Of a stretch of DNA of 48,802 nucleotides, positions 1-7,783 are shown one piece after another. This stretch comes from Chloroflexi bacterium CFX6. Lineage in GTDB: Bacteria > Chloroflexota > Anaerolineae > Anaerolineales > Villigracilaceae. Each line of letters begins with the position of its first letter. The stretch's first letter is position 1. The translations under genes and the position numbers were made by a program. The notes under the pieces were generated by a model, which saw only the letters and a list, made by a program, of their open reading frames with translations, had not been told where the DNA came from and searched no databases. The DNA lies in the NCBI GenBank assembly GCA_030263595.1, contig SZPG01000017.1, positions 1 to 48,802 of the forward strand, given 5' to 3'.

Positions 1-1
1 G

Positions 2-94
2 GCAAAGACGCACGTCCATAACTTGTGCGGCAAACTGGGCGCGCATAACCGCACGGAGGCGGCGATGCGGGCGAAGGAGTTGGGGTTGGTGTGA
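2..94 (+). CDS. LuxR-family regulator, C-terminal fragment
   Basis: This is the last 30 codons of a gene that begins left of the window; the TGA is at 92-94. The readable residues, KTHVHNLCGKLGAHNRTEAA followed by a stretch ending ELGLV, match the recognition helix and end of a LuxR/NarL-type helix-turn-helix (the usual form is VKTHVxNIxxKLGxxNRTxA). It should bind DNA. Whether the missing part is a receiver or a MalT-like ATPase cannot be told. It is separated from, and convergent with, the phosphatase gene that follows. Confidence 0.6.
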   Translation, partial: AKTHVHNLCGKLGAHNRTEAAMRAKELGLV

Positions 95-276
95 AATGAT
101 CGCAAGAGCCGGAACGCGAGGATGCAGGTTCGCCAGGCTCTCTACCCCTTCGGCGTATTCGCACGACGAGACTGCGGGATAGCCTCATCCCTGAAAACCT
201 GTTGTCATCGGACATTGGGGATGCAGCGATATCAACGATGTATCGAACAACGTATTGCAAGGCGACCAGTGAATTA

Positions 277-1785
277 TCAGCCGGCTTTCGAGCTGTTTGG
301 CATTTCGGTCATTTGGAATTCGCGAGCCAGCACCATTAAAGTGATGTCGTCGCACGGAGACAGACTTCCAGCAAACTCGCAAAGCCCGCGAATGACCCTT
401 TCGTGAATCTCCTGGGCGCTCTTCCCCACGTTCTCTTTAACCGTTGCTATCAGCCTGTCACTCCCAAAAAATTCATGGCGGTCGTTTTCCGCTTCGGTCA
501 CGCCATCGGTATACAGCACCAGCAAGTCGCCCGGTCGAAAGCGGACCGAGCTGACCTTCCACGACATTCCTTCGGTTGCGCCGAGAGGCACTCCGGTGCG
601 TCCCAGGGATTGGACAGACGGAGTTGTACCTGCGCTGAACAGGTAAGGAGGATTGTGTCCGGCGTTGCAGTAGTGCAGCATGTTATTTCTCGTGTCAAGT
701 ACCCCATAGAACAACGTGACGAACTGCCCGGAATGGGTATCGCTTAATAGGCGGTGGTCAACCTTTTGCATGACGAGGTCAGGACGGTCGGGATGTCGCG
801 AAGCGTAGGTGTGAACGAGCGCCCAGCAAAATGCCATGATAAGCGCCGCGCCAACGCCCTTGTCCACCACGTCGGCTACCAGGATGCCGTACCGGCCTTT
901 GCCAAGAGGATAAATATCGTAAAAGTCGCCAGAAGTCTGCCGGGCAGGGATCAGGCTTGCCGCCTGTTGCCAGCCTGCGATCTGGGGAAGCTCGCTCGCC
1001 ATGAAACCGGTCTGGATACTACCTGCCAGGGCTAATTCCTGCTCCATGCGCTGGTTTGCCTGAGCCAATTCGGCGGTGCGCTGGCTCACCTTTTCCTCCA
1101 GTGTCCGATTGTATTCTTCCAGGCGAGCCTGGGCTTGCTCGAGCGCCTGAGCCGCCTGCCGTTCAGCCACCAGCATCTTCAACAGACGGCGGTTGAACAG
1201 GAGCAAGAGGGAGGCGCTCACACCCATCAGCACGGCGGTATAGGTGATCTCCTCGACCCAACTTGCCAGATCAACCGGATTCTCTTGATAGATCAGCCAG
1301 GTATTTAGAATGCCCGCCTCCGCAATGAAAGAGAAAGCCACCATGACCAGCAGGCTGAGGATCGCGGTGGCTACACCCGCCCTGACGCCGACCAGTATCG
1401 TCGCCAGGATGGGAACGATCATCAGGTATTCCCGCCCCGCGCCCGCCAACCCCCCTCTGGAAAGCGAAATGACGCCTACCAGATACACGATAAAAAGAAA
1501 TCCCCATCCTCGGACGCGCCAGTGCAGCCGTTTGTAAAACGCCAACACCAGGATCACGAGATAGGTTGCCAGGAAGAACAGATCAACAGCCCATTGATTT
1601 GCATCCCCGATTCCCCCGGCAAAAAGGGCGATGATGCTCACGAATCCGAGCACAGCCACGACGGTCAATACCGTGTTCAGGGTTTTGATTCGCCAGGCGT
1701 TCATAATGGCGAGAATGTCCTGGCTCCCTCCCTGGCTTATTTGAACCACATCCTGGTTCCCTTCGTGATCCCTGTGGTCTGACAT
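277..1785 (-). CDS. Membrane PP2C/SpoIIE-type serine phosphatase
   Basis: 502 residues. The N-terminal third (about residues 30-210) holds six or so hydrophobic helices. A charged coiled coil follows (about 190-255, with EEYNRTLEEKVSQRTAEL), then a SpoIIE/RsbU-type PP2C domain to the end. Metal-binding motifs are visible: SGDFYD, GILVADVVDKG, CNAGHNPP, LYTDGVTEAEN and CDDITLMVL. Such enzymes dephosphorylate anti-anti-sigma proteins or similar partners in response to a membrane or coiled-coil signal; no partner gene lies beside it. The ATG at 1785 has GGGAGG five bases upstream. It lies downstream of the RCC1 protein gene on the same strand, separated by a hairpin. Family call is firm; the signal and target are unknown. 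Confidence 0.85.
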   Translation of the reverse strand: MSDHRDHEGNQDVVQISQGGSQDILAIMNAWRIKTLNTVLTVVAVLGFVSIIALFAGGIGDANQWAVDLFFLATYLVILVLAFYKRLHWRVRGWGFLFIVYLVGVISLSRGGLAGAGREYLMIVPILATILVGVRAGVATAILSLLVMVAFSFIAEAGILNTWLIYQENPVDLASWVEEITYTAVLMGVSASLLLLFNRRLLKMLVAERQAAQALEQAQARLEEYNRTLEEKVSQRTAELAQANQRMEQELALAGSIQTGFMASELPQIAGWQQAASLIPARQTSGDFYDIYPLGKGRYGILVADVVDKGVGAALIMAFCWALVHTYASRHPDRPDLVMQKVDHRLLSDTHSGQFVTLFYGVLDTRNNMLHYCNAGHNPPYLFSAGTTPSVQSLGRTGVPLGATEGMSWKVSSVRFRPGDLLVLYTDGVTEAENDRHEFFGSDRLIATVKENVGKSAQEIHERVIRGLCEFAGSLSPCDDITLMVLAREFQMTEMPNSSKAG

Positions 1786-1870
1786 GTCAGCCTCCCGGAT
1801 GCATCGAGAAGCGCTATTTGCCGCTTCATTCCTTGATCTGAGCCTCTACACAATATTGTACGCCATACCG

Positions 1871-1905
1871 AAACAGGCGGGCAAGTGATCTGCCCGCCTG
1901 TTTTT
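1871..1905. terminator. Bidirectional-looking terminator hairpin
   Basis: AAACAGGCGGGCA and TGCCCGCCTGTTT form a 13-bp stem around a 7-base loop. A T-run follows on the plus strand and a shorter TTT on the minus strand. It lies just after the stop of the RCC1 gene, so it probably ends that minus-strand transcript. Confidence 0.6.
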
Positions 1906-1962
1906 ATTATCCAGCCGCACTCAGGCAGTTTTGGCTTTCTTTCACTTTTGGTTCGCGTCCGA

Positions 1963-4900
1963 CTACTTCCTGAACTGGAATAGCGCGGTGTGGTAGATGC
2001 CCTCTCCCAGATCGAGCCGGAGCGTCTTGCATGAGTTGGCGTAGATGGTCGGAGTCTTCCAGTTCCACTGGTAATAGCCATCGCCCAGATTCTGCAAGCC
2101 GGAGTTGCCGGCGGCGTATTCTTCGAGGAGGTCGGTGGTCGTCCCCACCGGGCATGACAGGCTAGCCGCTGTCACAGCAGCGCCCGTCAGGTTAGTAATC
2201 GGGCTGCCATTGGCATCCGTAACCCTGAATTTGAGCGGAATGGTCTGCCCGGCTTTGGCGAGGTTCAGCACATCATTACTGTCTACCGGCGAGGAGAAGC
2301 CGATGAAGTTGTAGATCACACTGTACGCGGCGCTTGCCGTGGCGGTGTTGCCCGCATTGTCAGTAGCCGTGCAGGAAAGCGTGTGTGAGCCAACAGTGCT
2401 CGTATCCACTGCATCGCAACTTGATGAAGCAACGCCGGAGAGGGCATCCCCTGCGCCTGGATTCGCCGTCGCACTCCCGTTCAACAGGACCGGGTTCGGC
2501 GTCACAACAGGATTGAGAGTCGGCGGAGTCGCATCGCGCTTGAGGTTGACTGTCTCGCTGCTCGTACCGCCCGCGCTGGTGGCTGTGCAAGTATAGGCGG
2601 TCTCCTGCTGGTCGGTCGTAATGGACACATCGTCGCAGCCAATTTGGGATGTGATTGCCGATTCATCATCGGTCACAGTCCAGGTCAGGCTGACATCGCT
2701 CGTGTACCAGCCATCCTGCCCCGACGTGCCAACGATGTTCGATGTGATGACCGGCGGGGTCGAGAAAAGCGGCGCAGATACCGTGATGGTGTAGGCACGC
2801 GCCGCGGCGATGTTATTGGCGTCGGCTGCCTGGACGGTGAAGTTGAACGTGCCAACCTCGGTCGGTGCGCCGCTCCACGTTCCATCGGAGTTGAGCGACA
2901 GGCCGGTGGGCACGGCACCGGATGTGACCGAGAAGGTGTAAGGCGTGGCGCTCCCGCCGCTGGCGGTGATGTTTTGGGAGTATGCTGCGCCAACCGTGGC
3001 ATTCGGCAATGAGTCGGGCGCGAGCGTGATGATAGGTGCCTGACCAAGCCCATTGCGGCCCCAGCACCGGAGGGTGCCACCGGCTTTCAGCCCGCAGGTG
3101 TACTCCCTGCCCGCGCTGACCTGGACCCAGTTTGCATTCGGAACCGGCACAGCGGTTTGCCCAAAGTAATTGAAGCCCCAGCATTGGAGCGCGCCATCGG
3201 CTTTCAGCCCGCAGATATGGCCGCCGCCCGCGCTGACCTGCGCCCAGTTCGCATTCGGAGCCGGTACATTGGATTGTCCAAAGTAATTCGAGCCCCAGCA
3301 TTGGAGCGTGCCATCGGCTCTCAGCCCGCAGGTGTAAGCCGCCCCCGCGCTGACCTGGACCCAGCTCGCATTCGGAGCCGGCACATTCGTTTGCCCATAG
3401 TAATTTTCCCCCCAGCATTGGAGGGTGCCATCGGCTTTCAGCCCGCAGGTGTGGTAGTCGCCCGCGCCGACCTGTACCCAGTTCGCATTCGGAGCCGGCA
3501 CATTGGTTTGCCCAACGTTATTGCGCCCCCAGCAGCGGAGGGTGCCATCGGCTTTCAGCCCGCAGGTGTGATCCCCGCCCGCGCTGACCTGGGCCCAGTT
3601 CGCATTCGGAGCCGGCACCCTGGTTCGCCAAAAGTCATCCTCGCCCCAGCATTGGAGGGTGCCATCGGCTTTCAGCCCGCAGGTGTGAAAATCGCCCGCA
3701 CTGACCTGCAACCAGTTCTCATTCGGAGCCGGCACGTCGGTTTGCCCATAATAATTCCAGCCCCAGCAATGGAGCGTGCCATCGGCTCTCAGCCCGCAGG
3801 TGTGTACCCCGCCCGCCGCAACGGCGGGGCGGGCATGCACGGCCTGCACCAGTGTTGCAGAGGCGCTGCCGGTGTAATTGGGGTCGCCGCTGTACTCGGC
3901 GGTGATGGCGTGCATGCCGGCCGCGAGCGCGCTGGTCGTGCAGGCTGCCCCCCCGCCGGTCAGGGGCTGGGCTTCACAGCCGCCGATGGCCGCGCCGCCG
4001 TCTTTGAACACGACCGTGCCTCCATCCGGCGCGGGCGAGACCAACGCGGTAAAGGTGACCGATTCGCCGGTGAGGGAGGGGTTGGCGGAGGAGGCGAGCG
4101 TAGTGACGGTGCCGATCTGCCCTACCGTGATCGAGTACTCGCGCATGGCGGCGACGTTGTTCGCATCCGCTGCCTGCACGGTGAAGGTGAATGTGCCGGC
4201 CGTGGTGGGTGCGCCGCCCCACGTTCCGTCCGAGTTGAGCGTCAGGCCGGGGGGCAGAGCGCCGGAGATGACCGAGAAGGTGTATGGTGTGGCGCTCCCG
4301 CCGCTGGCGGTGATATTTTGGGTGTACGCTGTGCCGGGGGTGGCGTTCGGTAATAATTCGGGCGCCAGCGTGATGACGGGCGCCTGCCCTTCTTCATTGT
4401 AGCCCCAGCAGCGGAAGGTGCCATCGGCTTTCAGCCCGCAGGTGTGATCCCCGCCCGTGCTGACCTGCGCCCAATCCGCATTCAGAGCCGGCACATTCGT
4501 TTGCCCATCGGTATTGTTTCCCCAGCATTGAAGGGTGCCATCGGCTTTCAGCCCGCAGGTGTAAACCCCGCCCGCGCTAACCTGTGTCCAGTTTTCATTT
4601 GGAGCCGGCACATTCGTTTGCCCATAGTAATTGCTCCCCCAGCATTGGAGCGTGCCACCGGCTTTCAGCCCGCAGGTGAAAACACCGCCCGCGCTGACTT
4701 GCGCCCAACTCGCATTCGGAGCCGGCACTGTGGTTTGCCCATAGTAATTTTCCCCCCAGCATTGGAGGGTGCCATCGGCTTTCAGCCCGCAGGTGTGAAC
4801 AGCGCCCGCGCCGACCTGCACCCAGTTCGCATTCGGAGCCGGCACCGTAGTTTGCCCATAGGGATTGTTCCCCCAGCACTGGATGGTGCCGTCCGCTTTC

Positions 4901-5550
4901 AGCCCGCAGGTGTGACCCCCACCTGCGCTGACCTGCACCCAGCTCGCATTCGGAGCCGGCATATCGGTCTGCGAACTGTCATCTAACCCCCAGCATTGGA
5001 GCGTGCCATCGGCTTTCAGCCCGCAGGTATGATAAGTGCCCGCGCTGACCTGGACCCAGCTCTCATTCGGCGCCGGCACCATGGTTTGCCCAAAGGAATT
5101 GTAGCCCCAGCAGTGGAGCGTGCCGTCGGCTCTCAGCCCACAGGTGTGCCCCCCGCCCGCCTCAACCGCGGGACGTGTGTAAACAGCCTGCACCCGCGTC
5201 GTGGAGGCGCTGGGATCGTAGGTCGAATCGCCGCTGTACTCGGCGGTTATTACGTGCATGCCAGCCGCCATCGCGGCGATCGTACAGGTGGCTTGCCCAC
5301 CGGTCAGGGGCTGTGCCTCACAGCCGGCGATCGCCGCGCCGCCATCCTTGAAGGCGACTGTGCCGCCCTCCGGCGCGGGTGAGACCGTCGCGGTGAAAGT
5401 GACCGATTCGCCGAGCAGGGACGGATCCTGGGAGGAAGCGAGCGTCGTGGTGGTGCTTATCATATCTTCCGCCTGAGCCGTCGCGCCTGGGAAACCCGCC
5501 AGCGCAGCCAGCAGGACGAAGGCCACCAAAAAATTCCATTTCGTTTTCAT
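1963..5550 (-). CDS. Giant secreted RCC1/Ig-repeat protein, internally duplicated
   Basis: 1195 residues with an N-terminal signal peptide (hydrophobic core VAFVLLAALAGF, likely cut after AQA). Order: an Ig-like Big_3_5 domain (about 30-125), seven RCC1-type repeats (128-398), a putative-Ig (He_PIG-like) domain (398-478), then the same three-part module again (about 480-925), then Ig-like/proline-rich domains and a C-terminal PxKF-type domain (IPLKFRVTDANG). Repeats run about 39 residues with the core HTCGLKADGTLQCWG, each carrying two cysteines; two sets of seven suggest two seven-bladed propellers. No catalytic motif is seen, so a surface binding or adhesive role is inferred. The start codon overlaps the upstream gene (ATGA) and has AAAGGA ahead, so the two are translationally coupled. 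Confidence 0.85.
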   Translation of the reverse strand: MKTKWNFLVAFVLLAALAGFPGATAQAEDMISTTTTLASSQDPSLLGESVTFTATVSPAPEGGTVAFKDGGAAIAGCEAQPLTGGQATCTIAAMAAGMHVITAEYSGDSTYDPSASTTRVQAVYTRPAVEAGGGHTCGLRADGTLHCWGYNSFGQTMVPAPNESWVQVSAGTYHTCGLKADGTLQCWGLDDSSQTDMPAPNASWVQVSAGGGHTCGLKADGTIQCWGNNPYGQTTVPAPNANWVQVGAGAVHTCGLKADGTLQCWGENYYGQTTVPAPNASWAQVSAGGVFTCGLKAGGTLQCWGSNYYGQTNVPAPNENWTQVSAGGVYTCGLKADGTLQCWGNNTDGQTNVPALNADWAQVSTGGDHTCGLKADGTFRCWGYNEEGQAPVITLAPELLPNATPGTAYTQNITASGGSATPYTFSVISGALPPGLTLNSDGTWGGAPTTAGTFTFTVQAADANNVAAMREYSITVGQIGTVTTLASSANPSLTGESVTFTALVSPAPDGGTVVFKDGGAAIGGCEAQPLTGGGAACTTSALAAGMHAITAEYSGDPNYTGSASATLVQAVHARPAVAAGGVHTCGLRADGTLHCWGWNYYGQTDVPAPNENWLQVSAGDFHTCGLKADGTLQCWGEDDFWRTRVPAPNANWAQVSAGGDHTCGLKADGTLRCWGRNNVGQTNVPAPNANWVQVGAGDYHTCGLKADGTLQCWGENYYGQTNVPAPNASWVQVSAGAAYTCGLRADGTLQCWGSNYFGQSNVPAPNANWAQVSAGGGHICGLKADGALQCWGFNYFGQTAVPVPNANWVQVSAGREYTCGLKAGGTLRCWGRNGLGQAPIITLAPDSLPNATVGAAYSQNITASGGSATPYTFSVTSGAVPTGLSLNSDGTWSGAPTEVGTFNFTVQAADANNIAAARAYTITVSAPLFSTPPVITSNIVGTSGQDGWYTSDVSLTWTVTDDESAITSQIGCDDVSITTDQQETAYTCTATSAGGTSSETVNLKRDATPPTLNPVVTPNPVLLNGSATANPGAGDALSGVASSSCDAVDTSTVGSHTLSCTATDNAGNTATASAAYSVIYNFIGFSSPVDSNDVLNLAKAGQTIPLKFRVTDANGSPITNLTGAAVTAASLSCPVGTTTDLLEEYAAGNSGLQNLGDGYYQWNWKTPTIYANSCKTLRLDLGEGIYHTALFQFRK
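3045..3815 (-). repeat. Coding tandem repeats, second RCC1 set
   Basis: Seven copies of a roughly 117-bp unit inside the RCC1 gene. The shared string TTCAGCCCGCAGGTGT (plus strand) recurs at the period of the protein repeat. High nucleotide identity makes copy number liable to change by recombination or to be misassembled. Confidence 0.7.
4395..5165 (-). repeat. Coding tandem repeats, first RCC1 set
   Basis: Seven further copies of the same roughly 117-bp unit, separated from the other set by the Ig-like domains. Together the two sets show that a block of about 400 codons was duplicated. Confidence 0.7.
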
Positions 5551-5906
5551 GTCAGGTTCCTTTCTTTTGATTGAGAATCTTCGAGGATCAATTGTGTCAG
5601 GTCTTGCATGCTCCGCGCCTGCACGGGCTGGCTGGAGAGGATCAGGATTTCATCTTTGCTGGGATCCACGCCGATCAACAGCAAGTCGGGCTGTCCACGC
5701 AACAATGAAACGACAAAATCCAGGGGTCCCGTGCCCATATCAAAGAGCACCGCGCGCGGCTGGCGTGTGCAGATCAGTTCCAAGGCGTCCGCGCGCCCGG
5801 TCTCGATCGTGAGCAGTTCAAGCGCTGTGGCGCGTTCCAGTTCGGCTTTGATCCCCGCTAAAAATACCGAATTGCCATAGATCGCCAGACATGGATCCGC
5901 GGTCAT
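5547..5906 (-). CDS. Degenerate single-domain receiver-like protein
   Basis: 119 residues with the alternating beta/alpha pattern of a CheY-type receiver. RAVLFDM places Asp56 where the phospho-acceptor would be. The acidic pair normally found at the end of strand 1 is missing (LAIYGNSVF instead), so phosphorylation is doubtful. GAGG lies six bases before the ATG. Its stop overlaps the ATG of the giant secreted RCC1 protein (ATGA), so the two are made together. It is driven by the first of two matching promoters (5953-6022). A cytoplasmic protein coupled to a secreted giant is odd; a control role is a guess. Alternative: an unrelated small alpha/beta protein. Confidence 0.65.
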   Translation of the reverse strand: MTADPCLAIYGNSVFLAGIKAELERATALELLTIETGRADALELICTRQPRAVLFDMGTGPLDFVVSLLRGQPDLLLIGVDPSKDEILILSSQPVQARSMQDLTQLILEDSQSKERNLT

Positions 5907-5952
5907 TCCTGTCCTCGCTTTGCATCGGCTTGCATACTTGACACCTGTTCAC

Positions 5953-6022
5953 AGCATAGCGAAACCGAAATGGTATGTCACTATCAGAAGCGATAGTCTT
6001 GGGGCTGCAAAAGCGATAGTCT
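5953..6022 (-). promoter_or_regulatory. Promoter P1 with two operator boxes
   Basis: Read on the minus strand: -35 GTGACA (5976-5981), 17-base spacer, -10 TATGCT (5953-5958), predicted start near 5946. The inverted repeat CTATCG-N4-TGATAG (5981-5996) is centred near -42.5. A further box, AGACTATCGC (6013-6022), lies 23 bases from the equivalent half-site. The same geometry recurs at 6832-6901. A site centred at -42.5 is the usual place for an activator touching RNA polymerase. The rest of 5907-6155 shows nothing else clear. Confidence 0.7.
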
Positions 6023-6155
6023 CTGGAAAAGGAAAAACAATCGCTTCCAAAAAAGAAGCGGCGCCGGGAAACCCCGACGCCGCCATGAAGTGAGAAGCCT
6101 CTGCAGCGATGTTGGGAGCGTTGGAGCAAGCCACCTGCGGAGCCAGTGGTCTTGT

Positions 6156-6701
6156 TTACGGAGCAGGTGGAGGCAGGACCGCAGTGCATGAGACGATATG
6201 GTTGAAGTTCGGATCCGTAGGATTCAACTTCGCGACGAAGATGTCCCACACACTCGGGTAGTCAGGCGACCCTAAATCCATGGGATGCCCCGGTATCGGC
6301 TGAAGATATTCCGGCGAAGGTGGAGGAGGAAATCCGGAAGGTTGGGCCCACCACAGGTAATCCTGCCCGGTGCTCGACAAAACACTAACGTTCCACTCAT
6401 ACCCCGCAGGGGGTGCAGGGAAGTCAATAGCGTACTTCACCATGTCTGGTCCGATGACAGGGATTGCCACCTCATCGAACGGACACGTGAGCACTCCTTC
6501 GTGTGTACAAGCGCCCTGATAGTCGCCGTGTGCCAGGTGCGCGGGCAGCGCATTGACCGACACTGTGATCGTCACCTCATCCGGGGTGTTCGGCATGTGA
6601 CAGAGCGTGACTTTATCACCGCCCGCCGACGCCGATAGCGGCATGGCCAGCGCGCCAACCAGGACCGCAACGGTCAAGAACAATCTCAGGAACCTTTTCA
6701 T
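6156..6701 (-). CDS. Small secreted protein with KVTLCH motif
   Basis: 181 residues from the ATG at 6701, chosen because AAAGGAGAT stands eight bases upstream and a clean signal peptide follows (MKRFLRLFL..., ending SASAGG). An upstream in-frame ATG at 6782 lacks these. The mature part begins KVTLCHMPNTPDEVTITVSV and continues to AHLAHGDYQG, a motif I recognise from many exported bacterial proteins of unknown role. Four cysteines and a Pro-rich middle (GFPPPPSPEY) are visible. It ends in PPPAP with no sortase signal. It is driven by promoter P2, the twin of the one before the RCC1 unit, so the two exported proteins are probably made under the same conditions. Function unknown. Confidence 0.75.
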   Translation of the reverse strand: MKRFLRLFLTVAVLVGALAMPLSASAGGDKVTLCHMPNTPDEVTITVSVNALPAHLAHGDYQGACTHEGVLTCPFDEVAIPVIGPDMVKYAIDFPAPPAGYEWNVSVLSSTGQDYLWWAQPSGFPPPPSPEYLQPIPGHPMDLGSPDYPSVWDIFVAKLNPTDPNFNHIVSCTAVLPPPAP

Positions 6702-6831
6702 GTTGCCATCTCCTTTTGTGACAATGTTCTTTGGAAAATGATTTGTTTGAAATGGATTGTGCAATACTTGTGGGATTTTCAATAGTCGTCTCCTCTCTCA
6801 AGGTCGGGTTACTGCCTGGATGTCTGTTTAC

Positions 6832-6901
6832 AGCATAGCAAGCGTAAAGCAGTTTGTCACTATCGTTTCCGATAGTCTTGCCACTACAAAAGCGATAGTC
6901 T
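6832..6901 (-). promoter_or_regulatory. Promoter P2, twin of P1
   Basis: Minus strand: -35 GTGACA (6855-6860), 17-base spacer, -10 TATGCT (6832-6837), predicted start near 6825, giving a leader of about 124 bases. The inverted repeat CTATCGG-N2-ACGATAG (6860-6875) is again centred near -42.5, and AGACTATCGC (6892-6901) lies 23 bases from the matching half-site, exactly as in P1. Confidence 0.7.
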
Positions 6902-6948
6902 TAAGGAATAGACTTTATTGGTATTAGGGAAAACGTCCCGAAGGTTTC

Positions 6949-7048
6949 GACCCCCTCCCAGCCTCCCCCAAATTCGACACCAGAATCTAGGTGGCTGTAA
7001 CAAATTCCTACGTCGAATTTGGGGGAGGTGCCGAAGGCGGTGGGGGTC
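6949..7048. repeat. Long inverted repeat, REP/MITE-like
   Basis: CCTCCCCCAAATTCGAC (6962-6978) and its perfect complement (7012-7028) form 17-bp arms around 33 bases. Outer arms GACCCCC (6949-6955) and GGGGGTC (7042-7048) extend it. No coding potential or transposase. It fills most of the space between P2 and the response-regulator terminator. Confidence 0.6.
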
Positions 7049-7077
7049 TGAGGACGGTGTTCACAGATAATGTCTGC

Positions 7078-7107
7078 TAAACAAAAGACCTCCATTTGCG
7101 GAGGTCT
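7078..7107 (-). terminator. Terminator of the two-component operon
   Basis: On the minus strand AGACCTCC-GCAAAT-GGAGGTCT forms an 8-bp stem followed by TTTGTTTA. It begins about 20 bases after the response-regulator stop. Confidence 0.75.
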
Positions 7108-7129
7108 CGGTAATCAAGCACAATTTTGT

Positions 7130-7783
7130 TTAACGCGGGTTGGACGGCGTCAGCCCGTGACGCGCGGCGTAGGCTATCACCTGGGCGCGGTTTTCGAGAT
7201 GCAGCCGCTCCAGGATCTGGTTCATGTGATAGCGGACGGTCACTTCGCTGAGATGGAGCGCCTCGCCGATTTGCGGGTAGGTTTGTCCCTGGGCAACCAA
7301 CGTTAGAATCTCGAGTTGGCGCGTACTCAATTCAGACGACTCCTCCGTGGGACTCTCGACGTGCTGCGCCTGGCGGGCAAACTCCTCGATGAGCCGCGCA
7401 GCCAGTTCAGGAGGAAGCGCTGCGCCGCCCCTCTCCACTTGGGAAACCATCTCCAGGAACCGGTCCGCGCTCTGGCTCTTCAGCAAATATCCGTTCGCGC
7501 CGCTCTTGATCGCCTCGAAAAGATGCTCGTCGCTCGCCGAGACGGTCAGCATTACGATCTTGATCTGCGGCATTTCCGCTTTGATCAGGCGCGTGGCAGT
7601 CAATCCATCGCACTCGGGCATTTCGATGTCCATCAGGATGAGTTCAGGCTGCAGCAGGCGCGCCTGTTTGAGCGCTTCCATTCCGTTGCCGGCTGTCCCG
7701 ACCACCTCGTATCCCTTCGTGGACAGCAACACCTTGAGCGATTGCAGAAACAGAGCATGATCGTCCACCAACAGTAACTTCAT
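7130..7783 (-). CDS. NarL/LuxR-family response regulator
   Basis: 217 residues. Receiver domain 1-115 has the acidic pair in LLLVDDH, phospho-acceptor Asp52 (LILMDIEMP), the conserved Thr/Ser (MLTVSAS) and Lys (YLLKSQ). A LuxR-type helix-turn-helix occupies about 148-210 (LSTRQLEILTLVAQGQ, LSEVTVRYHMNQILERLHL). The ATG overlaps the TGA of the sensor kinase gene (ATGA), so the pair is coupled. All key residues are present, so it should be a working DNA-binding regulator. Two genes downstream on the same strand carry matching promoters with GACTATCG boxes, its most likely targets; that link is inference from position and geometry. Confidence 0.9.
   Translation of the reverse strand: MKLLLVDDHALFLQSLKVLLSTKGYEVVGTAGNGMEALKQARLLQPELILMDIEMPECDGLTATRLIKAEMPQIKIVMLTVSASDEHLFEAIKSGANGYLLKSQSADRFLEMVSQVERGGAALPPELAARLIEEFARQAQHVESPTEESSELSTRQLEILTLVAQGQTYPQIGEALHLSEVTVRYHMNQILERLHLENRAQVIAYAARHGLTPSNPR

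Noticed and set aside
3157..4353. A 398-residue open frame on the plus strand within the RCC1 gene, and others such as 3878-4402 and 4444-4986
   Set aside because: They mirror the tandem repeats of the real gene on the other strand; composition is Arg/Pro/Ala-rich and repetitive, with no family motif or start site.
3045..5165. Non-coding tandem repeats or CRISPR
   Set aside because: The 117-bp period equals 39 codons and translates into RCC1 repeats.
6901..7095. A 64-codon minus-strand frame between P2 and the regulator
   Set aside because: It lies over an inverted repeat and a terminator, with no start site or protein-like composition.
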